A DNA stretch of 19,748 bases from Lachnoclostridium sp. UBA5890 (GTDB taxonomy: Bacteria; Bacillota; Clostridia; Lachnospirales; Lachnospiraceae). The stretch spans positions 3,822-23,569 of the forward strand of contig DJEU01000008.1 in NCBI GenBank assembly GCA_002431395.1, given 5' to 3'. The notes under the pieces were generated by a model that saw nothing but the letters and a program-made list of their open reading frames with translations, was not told where the DNA came from and ran no database searches. Shown here one piece after another: positions 8,001 to 13,948 of the stretch (the first letter of the stretch is position 1; the number at the start of each line of letters is the position of its first letter). Both the position numbers and the translations under genes were made by a program.

Positions 8001-9242
8001 ATGCAGGAAAAATTAGTAATCACAGGAATGGGCGCCGTAACCCCGATCGGAATCGGCGTTGACACATATTGGAATAATCTGGTAGAGGGAAAATGCGGCA
8101 TTGACCACATTACCCGCTTTGACGCCAGCGAACTGCCGGTACAGATTGCTGCGCAGGTAAAAGATTTTAACCCGGATGAGTTTATGACCAAGAAACAAAG
8201 CCGCGAGATGGATCTGTTTATGCAATACGGCTACGCCGCTGCTACAGAGGCTCTTGCCGATGCCGGGATTGAAGAAGGAACCGTCGCAAGCGACCGCATG
8301 GGCGTTGTCGTTGGTACCGCGATGTCCGGTGTGTCGATCATTGCGGAGACACAAGATGGACTGAGCACAGGAGCTCACAAAAAAGTCAGCCCTCGTTTCG
8401 TCCCTAAATTTATCGGAAATATCGCCGCTGCACAGATTGCCATTGCTAAAGGATACCACGGCCCAAGTCTTACCGTCAGCACTGCCTGCTCTTCCGGAGC
8501 CGATGCGGTCACAACCGCAGCCATGTTACTTCGTGCCGGAGAAGCCGACGCGGTCATCGTAGTAGGCGCAGATGCCAGCATCTGCCCGGTCGTTCTCTTG
8601 GGACTGGCTTCCGCCCACGCACTCAGTACAAACAACGACGATCCGCTGCACGCCAGCCGTCCATTTGACAAGGACCGCGATGGGTTTGTCGCAGGAGAAG
8701 GCGGTGGCGCGATCCTTTTGGAGACCGAAAGCCATGCGAAAAAACGTGGCGCAAAAATTCATGCAGAACTTGTCGGCTATGCCAACTGCACAGACGGCTA
8801 CCACGTAACTGCTCCACATCCGGATGGAATCGGCGCGATCGCCTGCATGGAGCATGCCGTAAAAAAAGCCGGCATCTCCCTGGATCAGATCGACTACATC
8901 AACACCCACGGCACTTCCACCCCAATGGGCGATACGATCGAAGTAAACGCCGTAAAGAAGCTTTTTGGCGCACATGCTTATGAAATGGCTGTCACTTCGA
9001 CAAAAGGCTCTACGGGCCATATGATGGGCGCAGGCGGCGTCACAGAGACCATTGCCTGCATCAAAGCAATTCAGACCGGCATCGTGCCACCTACTCTTGG
9101 CCTCGTCAATGCGGATGAACAATGCGACTTAAACCACGTTCCGGGAAAAGCGGAAAAACGCCCGGTACACTATGCTATGACAAATGCCTTTGGATTTGGC
9201 GGACAAAATTCCAGCCTCGTTGTAGGAGAATATCACGAATGA
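8001..9242 (+). CDS. fabF: Beta-ketoacyl-ACP synthase II
   Basis: Condenses malonyl-ACP with growing acyl-ACP in type II fatty-acid synthesis. The 413-residue protein has the thiolase-fold Cys-His-His set: Cys163 in STACSSGA, His303 in NTHGTSTPMGD and His340 in KGSTGHMMGAGG, with Lys335. It ends in the typical NAFGFGGQNSSLVV. The start at 8001 is preferred over the in-frame ATG at 7971 because AAAGGAGA sits just upstream and 7971 lies inside the ABC-F gene. It stands apart from any fab cluster in this window (no acpP, fabD, fabG or fabZ here), so it may be a second or stand-alone FabF. Confidence 0.95.
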   Translation: MQEKLVITGMGAVTPIGIGVDTYWNNLVEGKCGIDHITRFDASELPVQIAAQVKDFNPDEFMTKKQSREMDLFMQYGYAAATEALADAGIEEGTVASDRMGVVVGTAMSGVSIIAETQDGLSTGAHKKVSPRFVPKFIGNIAAAQIAIAKGYHGPSLTVSTACSSGADAVTTAAMLLRAGEADAVIVVGADASICPVVLLGLASAHALSTNNDDPLHASRPFDKDRDGFVAGEGGGAILLETESHAKKRGAKIHAELVGYANCTDGYHVTAPHPDGIGAIACMEHAVKKAGISLDQIDYINTHGTSTPMGDTIEVNAVKKLFGAHAYEMAVTSTKGSTGHMMGAGGVTETIACIKAIQTGIVPPTLGLVNADEQCDLNHVPGKAEKRPVHYAMTNAFGFGGQNSSLVVGEYHE

Positions 9243-9907
9243 AACTCGCTGACCAAATTCATACGATAATGGAAGAAAATGACAATCTGACCGACGAACA
9301 GCTCGGTCAGGCTGTCGATTCTTTTTTACAGATACACACGGAAGAAATTCAGGAAGACGGATTGGACACCTACCACTGCCATCGCTACGAACCGACGCCA
9401 TACCGTGTGCTGGAGGTTCTTTTCGATGCCTTTCCGCTCACGAAGGAAGATGTGCTTCTCGATTACGGAAGTGGTCTCGGCCGTCTGGCATTTTACTCGG
9501 CAGCCCGTTTCGGATGTCCGTGTATCGGCGTGGAAATGGCAGAAAAATGGTACACGATCGCCGAAAACAACCGGCTTTCTTTTGTAATGGACGACGCCGA
9601 TATCCAATTTGTCCTTGATACCGCCGACCATTACGAAGTGGACGACAGCGTGACATGCATTTACTGCTTTAATCCCTTTTCGCCGGACGTTTTCCGCACC
9701 GTATTGACCCGGATCGAATGTTCCTTTGAGCGGAATCCGCGTACGCTCACGCTTGTTTTGTACTATCCGGAAGACGACACCATTTTTTATATCGAGCAGC
9801 ATACCGCTTTCCGGCGGATCGATGAGATTGCCGCTTCCGAAGCAATAAAAAAAGACCGTAGAGAACGTTTTAGTCTTTACCGTCTGACACCCGATGACAC
9901 ATTTTAA
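9239..9907 (+). CDS. Class I SAM-dependent methyltransferase, substrate unknown
   Basis: A 222-residue protein with a Rossmann SAM-binding motif LDYGSGLGR (74-82), an acidic strand end GVEMAEKW (97-104), and YCFNPFS (142-148) at the position of the catalytic NPP(F/Y)-like motif. It contains no obvious extra domain. The start ATG at 9239 overlaps the fabF stop as ATGA, and TAGGAG lies about 11 bases upstream, so translation is probably coupled to fabF. The longer frame from 9122 lies inside fabF and is unlikely. The Asn-Pro-Phe motif would allow N-methylation of a base or amide, but the target cannot be inferred. Confidence 0.82.
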   Translation: MKLADQIHTIMEENDNLTDEQLGQAVDSFLQIHTEEIQEDGLDTYHCHRYEPTPYRVLEVLFDAFPLTKEDVLLDYGSGLGRLAFYSAARFGCPCIGVEMAEKWYTIAENNRLSFVMDDADIQFVLDTADHYEVDDSVTCIYCFNPFSPDVFRTVLTRIECSFERNPRTLTLVLYYPEDDTIFYIEQHTAFRRIDEIAASEAIKKDRRERFSLYRLTPDDTF

Positions 9908-9916
9908 CCGGTTAAA
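9903..9916 (+). other. 14-bp palindrome at the end of the methyltransferase gene
   Basis: TTTAACCGGTTAAA is a perfect palindrome followed by ATTTTTATG and includes the TAA stop of the methyltransferase. The A/T-rich 5-bp stem with a CCGG loop would make a weak terminator. It could also be a protein-binding site upstream of the next promoter. Confidence 0.35.
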
Positions 9917-9930
9917 TTTTTATGAAATAG

Positions 9931-9959
9931 TTGTAAATATGACCCGAATCGGTTATACT
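9931..9959 (+). promoter_or_regulatory. Sigma-A promoter of the 70-residue protein gene
   Basis: TTGTAA (9931-9936), 17 bases, TATACT (9954-9959), 38 bases before the ATG at 9998. Four of six and five of six consensus positions match, with ideal spacing. It implies the small gene is expressed independently of the preceding run. Confidence 0.7.
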
Positions 9960-9997
9960 TAATAAAGGTAACAAATTAAGAAAGGAAGTGATTTACC

Positions 9998-10210
9998 ATG
10001 TATAGCAATGAATTGATTGAAAAAATGCTGATGACGTTCGATCATCAATACGATTCCAATTCAAAATTTTACGATTCACTTCCTTATGTACGGGATTATG
10101 ATCTGTGTAACTGGACTCCACTCCGTATGCAGAGCGGAAATATTATTAAATATTATCAATATCAACTGGGAAAACCGGTCATTCTTCAGACCGATCCGGA
10201 TAATGAATAA
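9998..10210 (+). CDS. Small hypothetical protein, acidic and tyrosine-rich
   Basis: A 70-residue frame with a good ribosome site (AAAGGAAG, about 9 bases before the ATG) and its own promoter, so I treat it as a real gene. The sequence holds eight tyrosines (three in KYYQYQ near residues 51-56), many Asp/Asn, one Cys (LCNW), and no signal peptide, membrane helix or zinc motif. I recognise no family. It meets the zinc-ribbon gene tail to tail with only 7 bp between stops. It could be a small regulatory or binding protein, but the sequence does not say. Confidence 0.72.
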   Translation: MYSNELIEKMLMTFDHQYDSNSKFYDSLPYVRDYDLCNWTPLRMQSGNIIKYYQYQLGKPVILQTDPDNE

Positions 10211-10217
10211 AATAAAA

Positions 10218-10409
10218 TCATTCTTCGCCGCGTTCTTTTTTCTTTAACTCACCGACAAACACTTTTCGAATGCTGTTTACCGTTCGAAAAGTATAGGTAC
10301 TTTTTCCACAATGCGCACAAACTTCATTGTCTTTATTAAAGTCTTCTACTTCTTCCTGATATCCACATACGGGACAAGTAACGAGAATTTTTGAATTTTC
10401 CTCTTTCAA
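10218..10409 (-). CDS. Small zinc-ribbon protein
   Basis: A compact protein with two Cys pairs, TCPVCGY and CAHCGK (CxxC, 15 residues, CxxC), forming a likely structural zinc ribbon. A basic tail follows (RKVFVGELKKKERG). The start is uncertain. ATG codons exist at 10463, 10460 and 10424, but the promoter -10 ends at 10472, so a start at 10463 would be almost leaderless, and 10424 has no ribosome site. The TTG at 10409 follows GAGGTG by 7 bases and gives a 63-residue protein, so I prefer it. Function is unknown; small zinc ribbons often bind nucleic acid or another protein. Confidence 0.7.
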   Translation of the reverse strand: MKEENSKILVTCPVCGYQEEVEDFNKDNEVCAHCGKSTYTFRTVNSIRKVFVGELKKKERGEE

Positions 10410-10471
10410 ATCTATACACCTCATTTTATACTGCTTCGTACAATATCGAAGCTTAATCATCAATCTTATTT

Positions 10472-10500
10472 ATTATACAACAAAACAGCAGAAAAATCAA
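10472..10500 (-). promoter_or_regulatory. Sigma-A promoter of the zinc-ribbon gene
   Basis: Minus strand TTGATT (10495-10500), 17 bases, TATAAT (10472-10477). The -10 is perfect, the -35 matches four of six. The predicted start is about 10465, which argues against translation from the ATG at 10463. Confidence 0.75.
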
Positions 10501-10512
10501 TTAGAAATTGGT

Positions 10513-10547
10513 GGAAAAGAGGCACCGCCGGTCTCTGCAAGTGCCTC
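10513..10547 (-). terminator. Intrinsic terminator of the NYN-domain gene
   Basis: On the minus strand GAGGCAC (10541-10547) pairs with GTGCCTC (10519-10525) across a 15-base loop and is followed by TTTTCC. It lies 16 bp after the NYN gene stop. The T-run is short but the GC-rich stem is strong. Confidence 0.72.
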
Positions 10548-10563
10548 CTGATTTATTCCTGTC

Positions 10564-11316
10564 TTAACTTTTCGACCATATCCCATCTTTTTGAACACGA
10601 TCCCAGTCGACGGTCAATACGTCAACAATTTTGCCGTTATAGCCAACCTGCTCTGATTCCTGAATATATTTTTGACGAAGCAGATTATCTAACGCAAGTT
10701 TTACCCGTTCCTTCGGAACATTGTTGTACTCTGCGACACTTTTTACTGTCTTCCAGTACGTAACCAATGTACGCGGTTTCGCACGCAGACGGTACAAACT
10801 TACAAATATCAAATCATTGTAATGATCTTTTTCCTGTGACTGCCGTGGCATCTCTACATAACTTGTCGCTATGGATTTTAAATGGTTGCTGAATGCAAAC
10901 TTCACGCCGTAAATAATAACTTTTTTCCCAAGTTCTTTCAAATACTCTGCCACTTTAAGAAAATGTGCATCACCGGTAAATAAAATATACACATCCGGAC
11001 TTTTCTTTTTTGACGCATAGCGGTAAATCTGATCCAAAATGATAACATCTGTAAAATCTTTATCTACGCCAATCTTTTCACTCGCTGTATGCACGATGCC
11101 AGATGTAATTTTTTTAAGACGGTCCAAGTCTTTTCCAATATTTGGTTCCGAAAAATCCCCAAAGAAAAATATGTCTTTCATATGAAATTCATTTTTTAAT
11201 TCCTTCAGCCATTCATCTACATTGGGACGCATCTGAAAACGATTTGAATATCCGTAAAACCAGTGCTCATAATCGACAAAGGCAACTGCCTCTCTTTTTT
11301 TCGATTTCCCGAACAT
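10564..11316 (-). CDS. NYN (PIN-like) domain protein, putative RNase
   Basis: The first ~160 residues match the NYN/LabA (DUF88) PIN-like fold: AVAFVDYEHW (10-19, Asp15), KDFTDVIILDQIY (86-98, Asp87/Asp90) and YILFTGDAHFLKVAEYLKELGKKVIIYG (110-137, Asp115). These acidic residues are where metal-dependent RNases of this group bind their ions. Residues ~165-250 (LVTYWKTVKSVAEYNNVPKE onward) look like a winged-helix-type region that could bind nucleic acid. The start at 11316 has AAGGAGGGAG upstream. The longer frame from 11403 would cross the upstream gene's stop hairpin and has no comparable site. It lies just after the phosphoesterase gene with a promoter-like sequence between. The target is unknown. 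Confidence 0.85.
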   Translation of the reverse strand: MFGKSKKREAVAFVDYEHWFYGYSNRFQMRPNVDEWLKELKNEFHMKDIFFFGDFSEPNIGKDLDRLKKITSGIVHTASEKIGVDKDFTDVIILDQIYRYASKKKSPDVYILFTGDAHFLKVAEYLKELGKKVIIYGVKFAFSNHLKSIATSYVEMPRQSQEKDHYNDLIFVSLYRLRAKPRTLVTYWKTVKSVAEYNNVPKERVKLALDNLLRQKYIQESEQVGYNGKIVDVLTVDWDRVQKDGIWSKS

Positions 11317-11344
11317 TATCTCCCTCCTTTCCTTATTGTTTGAA

Positions 11345-11375
11345 ACACCATATATAGTGTAACACAAAATAACAA
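11345..11375 (-). promoter_or_regulatory. Possible promoter and overlapping operator of the NYN gene
   Basis: Minus strand TTGTTA (11370-11375), 17 bases, TATGGT (11347-11352). It overlaps a 16-bp near-palindrome at 11345-11360 (ACACTATATATGGTGT, one mismatched pair). A repressor bound there would block the -10. The -10 is poor, so both parts are tentative. Confidence 0.35.
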
Positions 11376-11391
11376 CTATTGCAAATAGTTG
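11366..11391 (-). terminator. Hairpin over the phosphoesterase stop codon, possible weak terminator
   Basis: CAACTAT (11385-11391 on minus) pairs with ATAGTTG (11373-11379) around a 5-base loop, followed on the minus strand by TTATTTTG. The stop TAG is inside the second arm. On the plus strand the same stem is followed by CTTTTT, so it could stop antisense transcription too. The A/T-rich stem is weak. Confidence 0.5.
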
Positions 11392-12020
11392 CTTTTTCCC
11401 CATTGTTTTTGCCGGCGTTTCTCATCCACCTCAATCCACTCATCAAGTGTCAACGGCGTATAATCCGAGAACATGCAGAAACAATTGATCATGTGGCACG
11501 GAATCGGCTGTGGTTCGTCCGCATATCGCGATTTTACGCATGTCTGCCGCGTGCGGTATATAAATTCATTGATGAGCAGCTCATCGTGCGAATTATGCAC
11601 GTGTCCGTAAAGCATATAACTTTTCGGATTGCCCTCGTCATCGAGGCGATACTGCCCGTTGTAACAAAAGATGGGATAATGGCTCAATACAACCTTCCGC
11701 TTATTGTCATGCACTTCCGCATACAGCTTGATCCAGTCAAAGCGCGATGTGTCAAATTTACGATGGCGGATCACATGATCGTGGTTTCCTTCGATGAGAA
11801 ATAATCTGCCGTGCAGGCGGCGCAGCACCTCATTGGTCTCTTCCGCATGACCGGCAGAGAAATCTCCGAGGATCACCACCTCATCCCCTTCTCTTACTTT
11901 TTTATTCCACTTTTCAATAATATATTCATTCATTTCATGTGCCGAGGCAAATCCGCGGCAGTCAAGACTGCGATTTAAGTTCTCATGAAAAAAATGCAGA
12001 TCGGATATATAATACCGCAT
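11376..12020 (-). CDS. Calcineurin-type metallophosphoesterase
   Basis: A 214-residue cytosolic protein with the full dinuclear metal motif set: SDLHFFH (Asp7, His9), LGDFS (Asp53), EGNHDH (Asn79-His80-Asp81), LSHYP (His114) and YGHVHNSH (His140, His142). The compact size and the early FFHEN resemble the small phosphoesterases often annotated as hydrolases or pre-toxin-like nuclease relatives. The substrate (phosphoester, nucleotide or nucleic acid) is not evident. The ACGGAG ribosome site lies 7 bases before the ATG, and the gene begins 14 bp after the thioesterase gene, so the two form an operon. Confidence 0.92.
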   Translation of the reverse strand: MRYYISDLHFFHENLNRSLDCRGFASAHEMNEYIIEKWNKKVREGDEVVILGDFSAGHAEETNEVLRRLHGRLFLIEGNHDHVIRHRKFDTSRFDWIKLYAEVHDNKRKVVLSHYPIFCYNGQYRLDDEGNPKSYMLYGHVHNSHDELLINEFIYRTRQTCVKSRYADEPQPIPCHMINCFCMFSDYTPLTLDEWIEVDEKRRQKQWGKSNYLQ

Positions 12021-12034
12021 CGTATTCTCCGTTT

Positions 12035-12412
12035 CTATTTTTGATTTGCCTTTGCCTGGAATTTTTCATCGTTTACGATAAAGCGCTCATGAACACCTTT
12101 TCCAATTGTTCCACGCTCGTCCTTTGCTTCTACGCGGAAGGTAAGTTTTCGTCCGTCTACGGCGATCAATTCGCTCTCACAGGTGACCGTCATTCCAAGC
12201 GGTGTCGGTGCGTCGTGGGATACATCCAAATGGATTCCAACCGTTCCGCAGCCTTCGTCCAATTCTCCTGCAACACTCTTCCAAGCGGTCTCTTCCATCA
12301 ACGCGATCATTGCCGGCGTAGCGAACACATCCAATGTACCGCTTCCCATCGTCTTCGCTGAATTTTTTTCGCTTACTACTACTTGCTGGATTCCTTTGAT
12401 TCCTGTATTCAT
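12035..12412 (-). CDS. Hotdog-fold thioesterase, FlK (fluoroacetyl-CoA thioesterase)-like
   Basis: A 125-residue single hotdog domain. Compared with FlK-type enzymes, the expected Thr-Glu-His set appears as Thr32 and Glu40 in FATPAMIALMEETA and His66 in DVSHDAPTPLG. The physiological acyl-CoA substrate is unknown, and nothing suggests fluorinated substrates here. The start at 12412 is supported by GGAGGAAAAG upstream; the longer frame from 12520 would begin upstream of the predicted promoter start. It is first gene of an operon with the phosphoesterase. Confidence 0.88.
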   Translation of the reverse strand: MNTGIKGIQQVVVSEKNSAKTMGSGTLDVFATPAMIALMEETAWKSVAGELDEGCGTVGIHLDVSHDAPTPLGMTVTCESELIAVDGRKLTFRVEAKDERGTIGKGVHERFIVNDEKFQAKANQK

Positions 12413-12447
12413 ATTCTTTTCCTCCTGTCGTTTCTTATTCGCTAAAT

Positions 12448-12473
12448 GGCGGAAAAACTGCGTTTCTTCCGCC
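12448..12473 (-). promoter_or_regulatory. Stem-loop at the predicted 5' end of the thioesterase mRNA
   Basis: On the minus strand GGCGGAA pairs with TTCCGCC, and the inner AAAC pairs with GTTT across a GCA loop with one bulged G. The first G of the stem (12473) is exactly 7 bases after the -10 at 12480-12485, so the transcript would begin with the hairpin. Such 5'-terminal stems are known to protect mRNAs from 5'-end-dependent decay. On the plus strand the stem is followed by TCTTTTATTG and could act as an antisense terminator. Confidence 0.6.
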
Positions 12474-12479
12474 TCTTTT

Positions 12480-12508
12480 ATTGTCTTACAAAACGCTTTT
12501 GAAGTCAA
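12480..12508 (-). promoter_or_regulatory. Promoter of the thioesterase-phosphoesterase operon
   Basis: Minus strand TTGACT (12503-12508), 17 bases, GACAAT (12480-12485). The -35 is good and the -10 matches four of six. It is divergent from the tRNA operon promoter, sharing the A/T-rich stretch between them. Confidence 0.6.
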
Positions 12509-12518
12509 TAAAATGCGC

Positions 12519-12583
12519 ATAAAAAATTTTTTTAAATTTTTTTCAAAAAAAGTATTGACAAATGCATTACCGTATAATATAAT
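12519..12583 (+). promoter_or_regulatory. tRNA operon promoter with A/T upstream element
   Basis: TTGACA (12555-12560), 17 bases, TATAAT (12578-12583): full consensus. The 36 bases upstream (12519-12554) are almost pure A and T in alternating runs, as in UP elements of stable-RNA promoters. An inverted repeat GTCTTG / CAAGAC (12586-12591, 12604-12609) spans the predicted start near 12590. Confidence 0.92.
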
Positions 12584-12625
12584 AGGTCTTGCGTTGTGAC
12601 AAACAAGACAGCGCAGAGAACAAGC

Positions 12626-12700
12626 CGGGGTGTGGCTCAGCTTGGCTAGAGCGCCTGATTTGGGATCAGGAGGCCGCAGGTTCGAATCCTGTCACCCCGA
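12626..12700 (+). tRNA. tRNA-Pro (anticodon TGG)
   Basis: A 75-base cloverleaf: acceptor CGGGGTG / CACCCCG with discriminator A, D-stem GCTC / GAGC, anticodon stem CCTGA / TCAGG with loop TTTGGGA (anticodon TGG), T-arm GCAGG TTCGAAT CCTGT. No CCA is encoded (TCA follows). Confidence 0.97.
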
Positions 12701-12743
12701 TCATGAAGCATCCTGTTTCATTTCAAAATAAATTTCATATTGA

Positions 12744-12765
12744 TGCTATAGTTTAAACTATAGCA
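12744..12765 (+). repeat. Perfect 22-bp palindrome in the Pro-Gly tRNA spacer
   Basis: Half-site TGCTATAGTTT is followed directly by its reverse complement. It would fold as a hairpin in the precursor RNA, or be a binding site or restriction-type site (it includes GTTTAAAC). It lies 7 bp before tRNA-Gly. Confidence 0.85.
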
Positions 12766-12772
12766 GACACAT

Positions 12773-12843
12773 GCGGGTGTAGTTCAATGGTAGAACACTA
12801 GCCTTCCAAGCTAGATACGTGGGTTCGATTCCCATCACCCGCT
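12773..12843 (+). tRNA. tRNA-Gly (anticodon TCC)
   Basis: A 71-base cloverleaf: acceptor GCGGGTG / CACCCGC with discriminator T, anticodon stem CTAGC / GCTAG with loop CTTCCAA (anticodon TCC), T-arm GTGGG TTCGATT CCCAT. No encoded CCA. Confidence 0.97.
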
Positions 12844-12882
12844 TTTGAAAACCGTTTTTTGATAAAGCGGATTTTTCAATGT

Positions 12883-12956
<74 letters not shown>

Positions 12957-12958
12957 AT

Positions 12959-12981
12959 ACATATCCATATTTCGGATATGT
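12959..12981 (+). repeat. Inverted repeat in the Arg-His tRNA spacer
   Basis: ACATATCC and GGATATGT form an 8-bp stem with a 7-base loop, 3 bp after tRNA-Arg. It may act in precursor processing. Confidence 0.65.
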
Positions 12982-13016
12982 CAGGGATGAGCAGCTGATA
13001 TGCTGGAATTTCATCT

Positions 13017-13091
13017 GGTGGGTATAGCGCAGTTGGTTAGCGCGTCAGATTGTGGCTCTGAAGGCCGTGGGTTCGAATCCCATTACCCACC
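13017..13091 (+). tRNA. tRNA-His (anticodon GTG)
   Basis: Acceptor GTGGGTA / TACCCAC with the extra G at position -1 (13017) opposite C73, the hallmark of tRNA-His. Anticodon stem CAGA / TCTG with loop TTGTGGC (anticodon GTG); T-arm GTGGG TTCGAAT CCCAT. No encoded CCA. Confidence 0.97.
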
Positions 13092-13117
13092 TTTTCCTAT
13101 TTTAATATGTAGGATGT

Positions 13118-13189
13118 TGGGCTATCGCCAAGGGGTAAGGCATAGGACTTTGACTCCTACATTCGCTGGTTCAAATCCAGCTAGCCCAG
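13118..13189 (+). tRNA. tRNA-Gln (anticodon TTG)
   Basis: A 72-base cloverleaf: acceptor TGGGCTA / TAGCCCA with discriminator G, anticodon stem AGGA / TCCT with loop CTTTGAC (anticodon TTG), T-arm GCTGG TTCAAAT CCAGC. No encoded CCA. It is the last gene of the tRNA operon. Confidence 0.97.
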
Positions 13190-13200
13190 TTTGAATTTTC

Positions 13201-13230
13201 AAAGACACGATAAATATCGTGTCTTTTTTT
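13201..13230 (+). terminator. Intrinsic terminator of the tRNA operon
   Basis: AAAGACACGAT, loop AAAT, ATCGTGTCTTT, then a run of seven T ending at 13230. This is the strongest terminator in the window. The other strand has only a short T-run, so it may also partly stop the convergent lysozyme transcript, whose stop codon is 9 bp away. Confidence 0.93.
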
Positions 13231-13238
13231 ATTTCTGC

Positions 13239-13886
13239 CTAATCATCTTCTTCCGTGCATTCCTGCGGACGGAGTACAGTGCTGCGGTCTGCCAGGATCT
13301 TTTCCGTAAAATAATCACAGTCCACAGTTCCCTCAATCCCTCTGACGCGCCCTGCGTCCGTATACTGCCATCCTGCCCACTCACGCCAGTCATTGTTCAT
13401 CTCCGGTTGATTCACTCCATATTCGGCAATCCAAAGCGGATAAAATGCCAGCCGCTCGTCAAATACATTGGCTGCGTTGCTGGCATCACTGTAAACCGCC
13501 ACCATTTTCTCGGTAAGCGTCTCTAATTCTCTTAAAAAGGCAAGCGACACCGCATTGATCTGCTCTCGGTCCAGATCTCCAAAGGATTCAAAATCCATAA
13601 CCGGACAAGCCTCGTAGCGCTTCTCCCGGATGACTCTGGCAAAATGTCTCGCCTGTTCCCGCCCCTCTTCTACCGTCCGTGCGGTCAGATAATGATAAAA
13701 TCCGATTTTCAGTCCTGCTGTTTGTGCTTCGCGATAATTGCGCTCGAAATCGGGATCTACTTCCCGGTCTCCCTCGCTCGCCTTAATGTAGACGATACGT
13801 ATGCCGGCGCGGCGCACTTCAGTAAAATCAATCCTGCCTTCCCAATGACTGACATCGATTCCTTCTAATCTCCTTCGGCTCTGCAT
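13239..13886 (-). CDS. GH25 family lysozyme (muramidase)
   Basis: A 215-residue single GH25 domain, the type that cleaves the MurNAc-GlcNAc bond of peptidoglycan. Landmarks are GIDVSHWEG (9-17, Asp11), YIKASEGD (33-40), GFYHYL (62-67), CPVMDFES (94-101; Asp98 and the catalytic Glu100), WIAEYG (152-157) and WQYTDAGRVRGIEGTVDCDYF (173-193). The ATG at 13886 has TGGAGA upstream and is preferred over the ATG at 13910. Either way no signal peptide, membrane helix or wall-binding domain is present, which is unusual for a secreted muramidase and more like a phage-type endolysin domain. No phage genes are adjacent. It lies 62 bp after hisC. Confidence 0.9.
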   Translation of the reverse strand: MQSRRRLEGIDVSHWEGRIDFTEVRRAGIRIVYIKASEGDREVDPDFERNYREAQTAGLKIGFYHYLTARTVEEGREQARHFARVIREKRYEACPVMDFESFGDLDREQINAVSLAFLRELETLTEKMVAVYSDASNAANVFDERLAFYPLWIAEYGVNQPEMNNDWREWAGWQYTDAGRVRGIEGTVDCDYFTEKILADRSTVLRPQECTEEDD

Positions 13887-13948
13887 TTCTTTTCTCCATT
13901 CGGGTAACATCTTAGTATTATCCTATGACAGAAAATCCAATGTGTGCC

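Noticed and set aside
10195..10225. Shared terminator between the small protein gene and the zinc-ribbon gene
   Set aside because: Only a 5-bp A/T-rich stem with an 11-base loop is present; too weak to call.
13000..13194. Plus-strand frame of 64 codons across tRNA-His and tRNA-Gln
   Set aside because: It is the sense translation of tRNA genes (IAQLVSASDCGSEGRGFESHY), a common annotation artefact.
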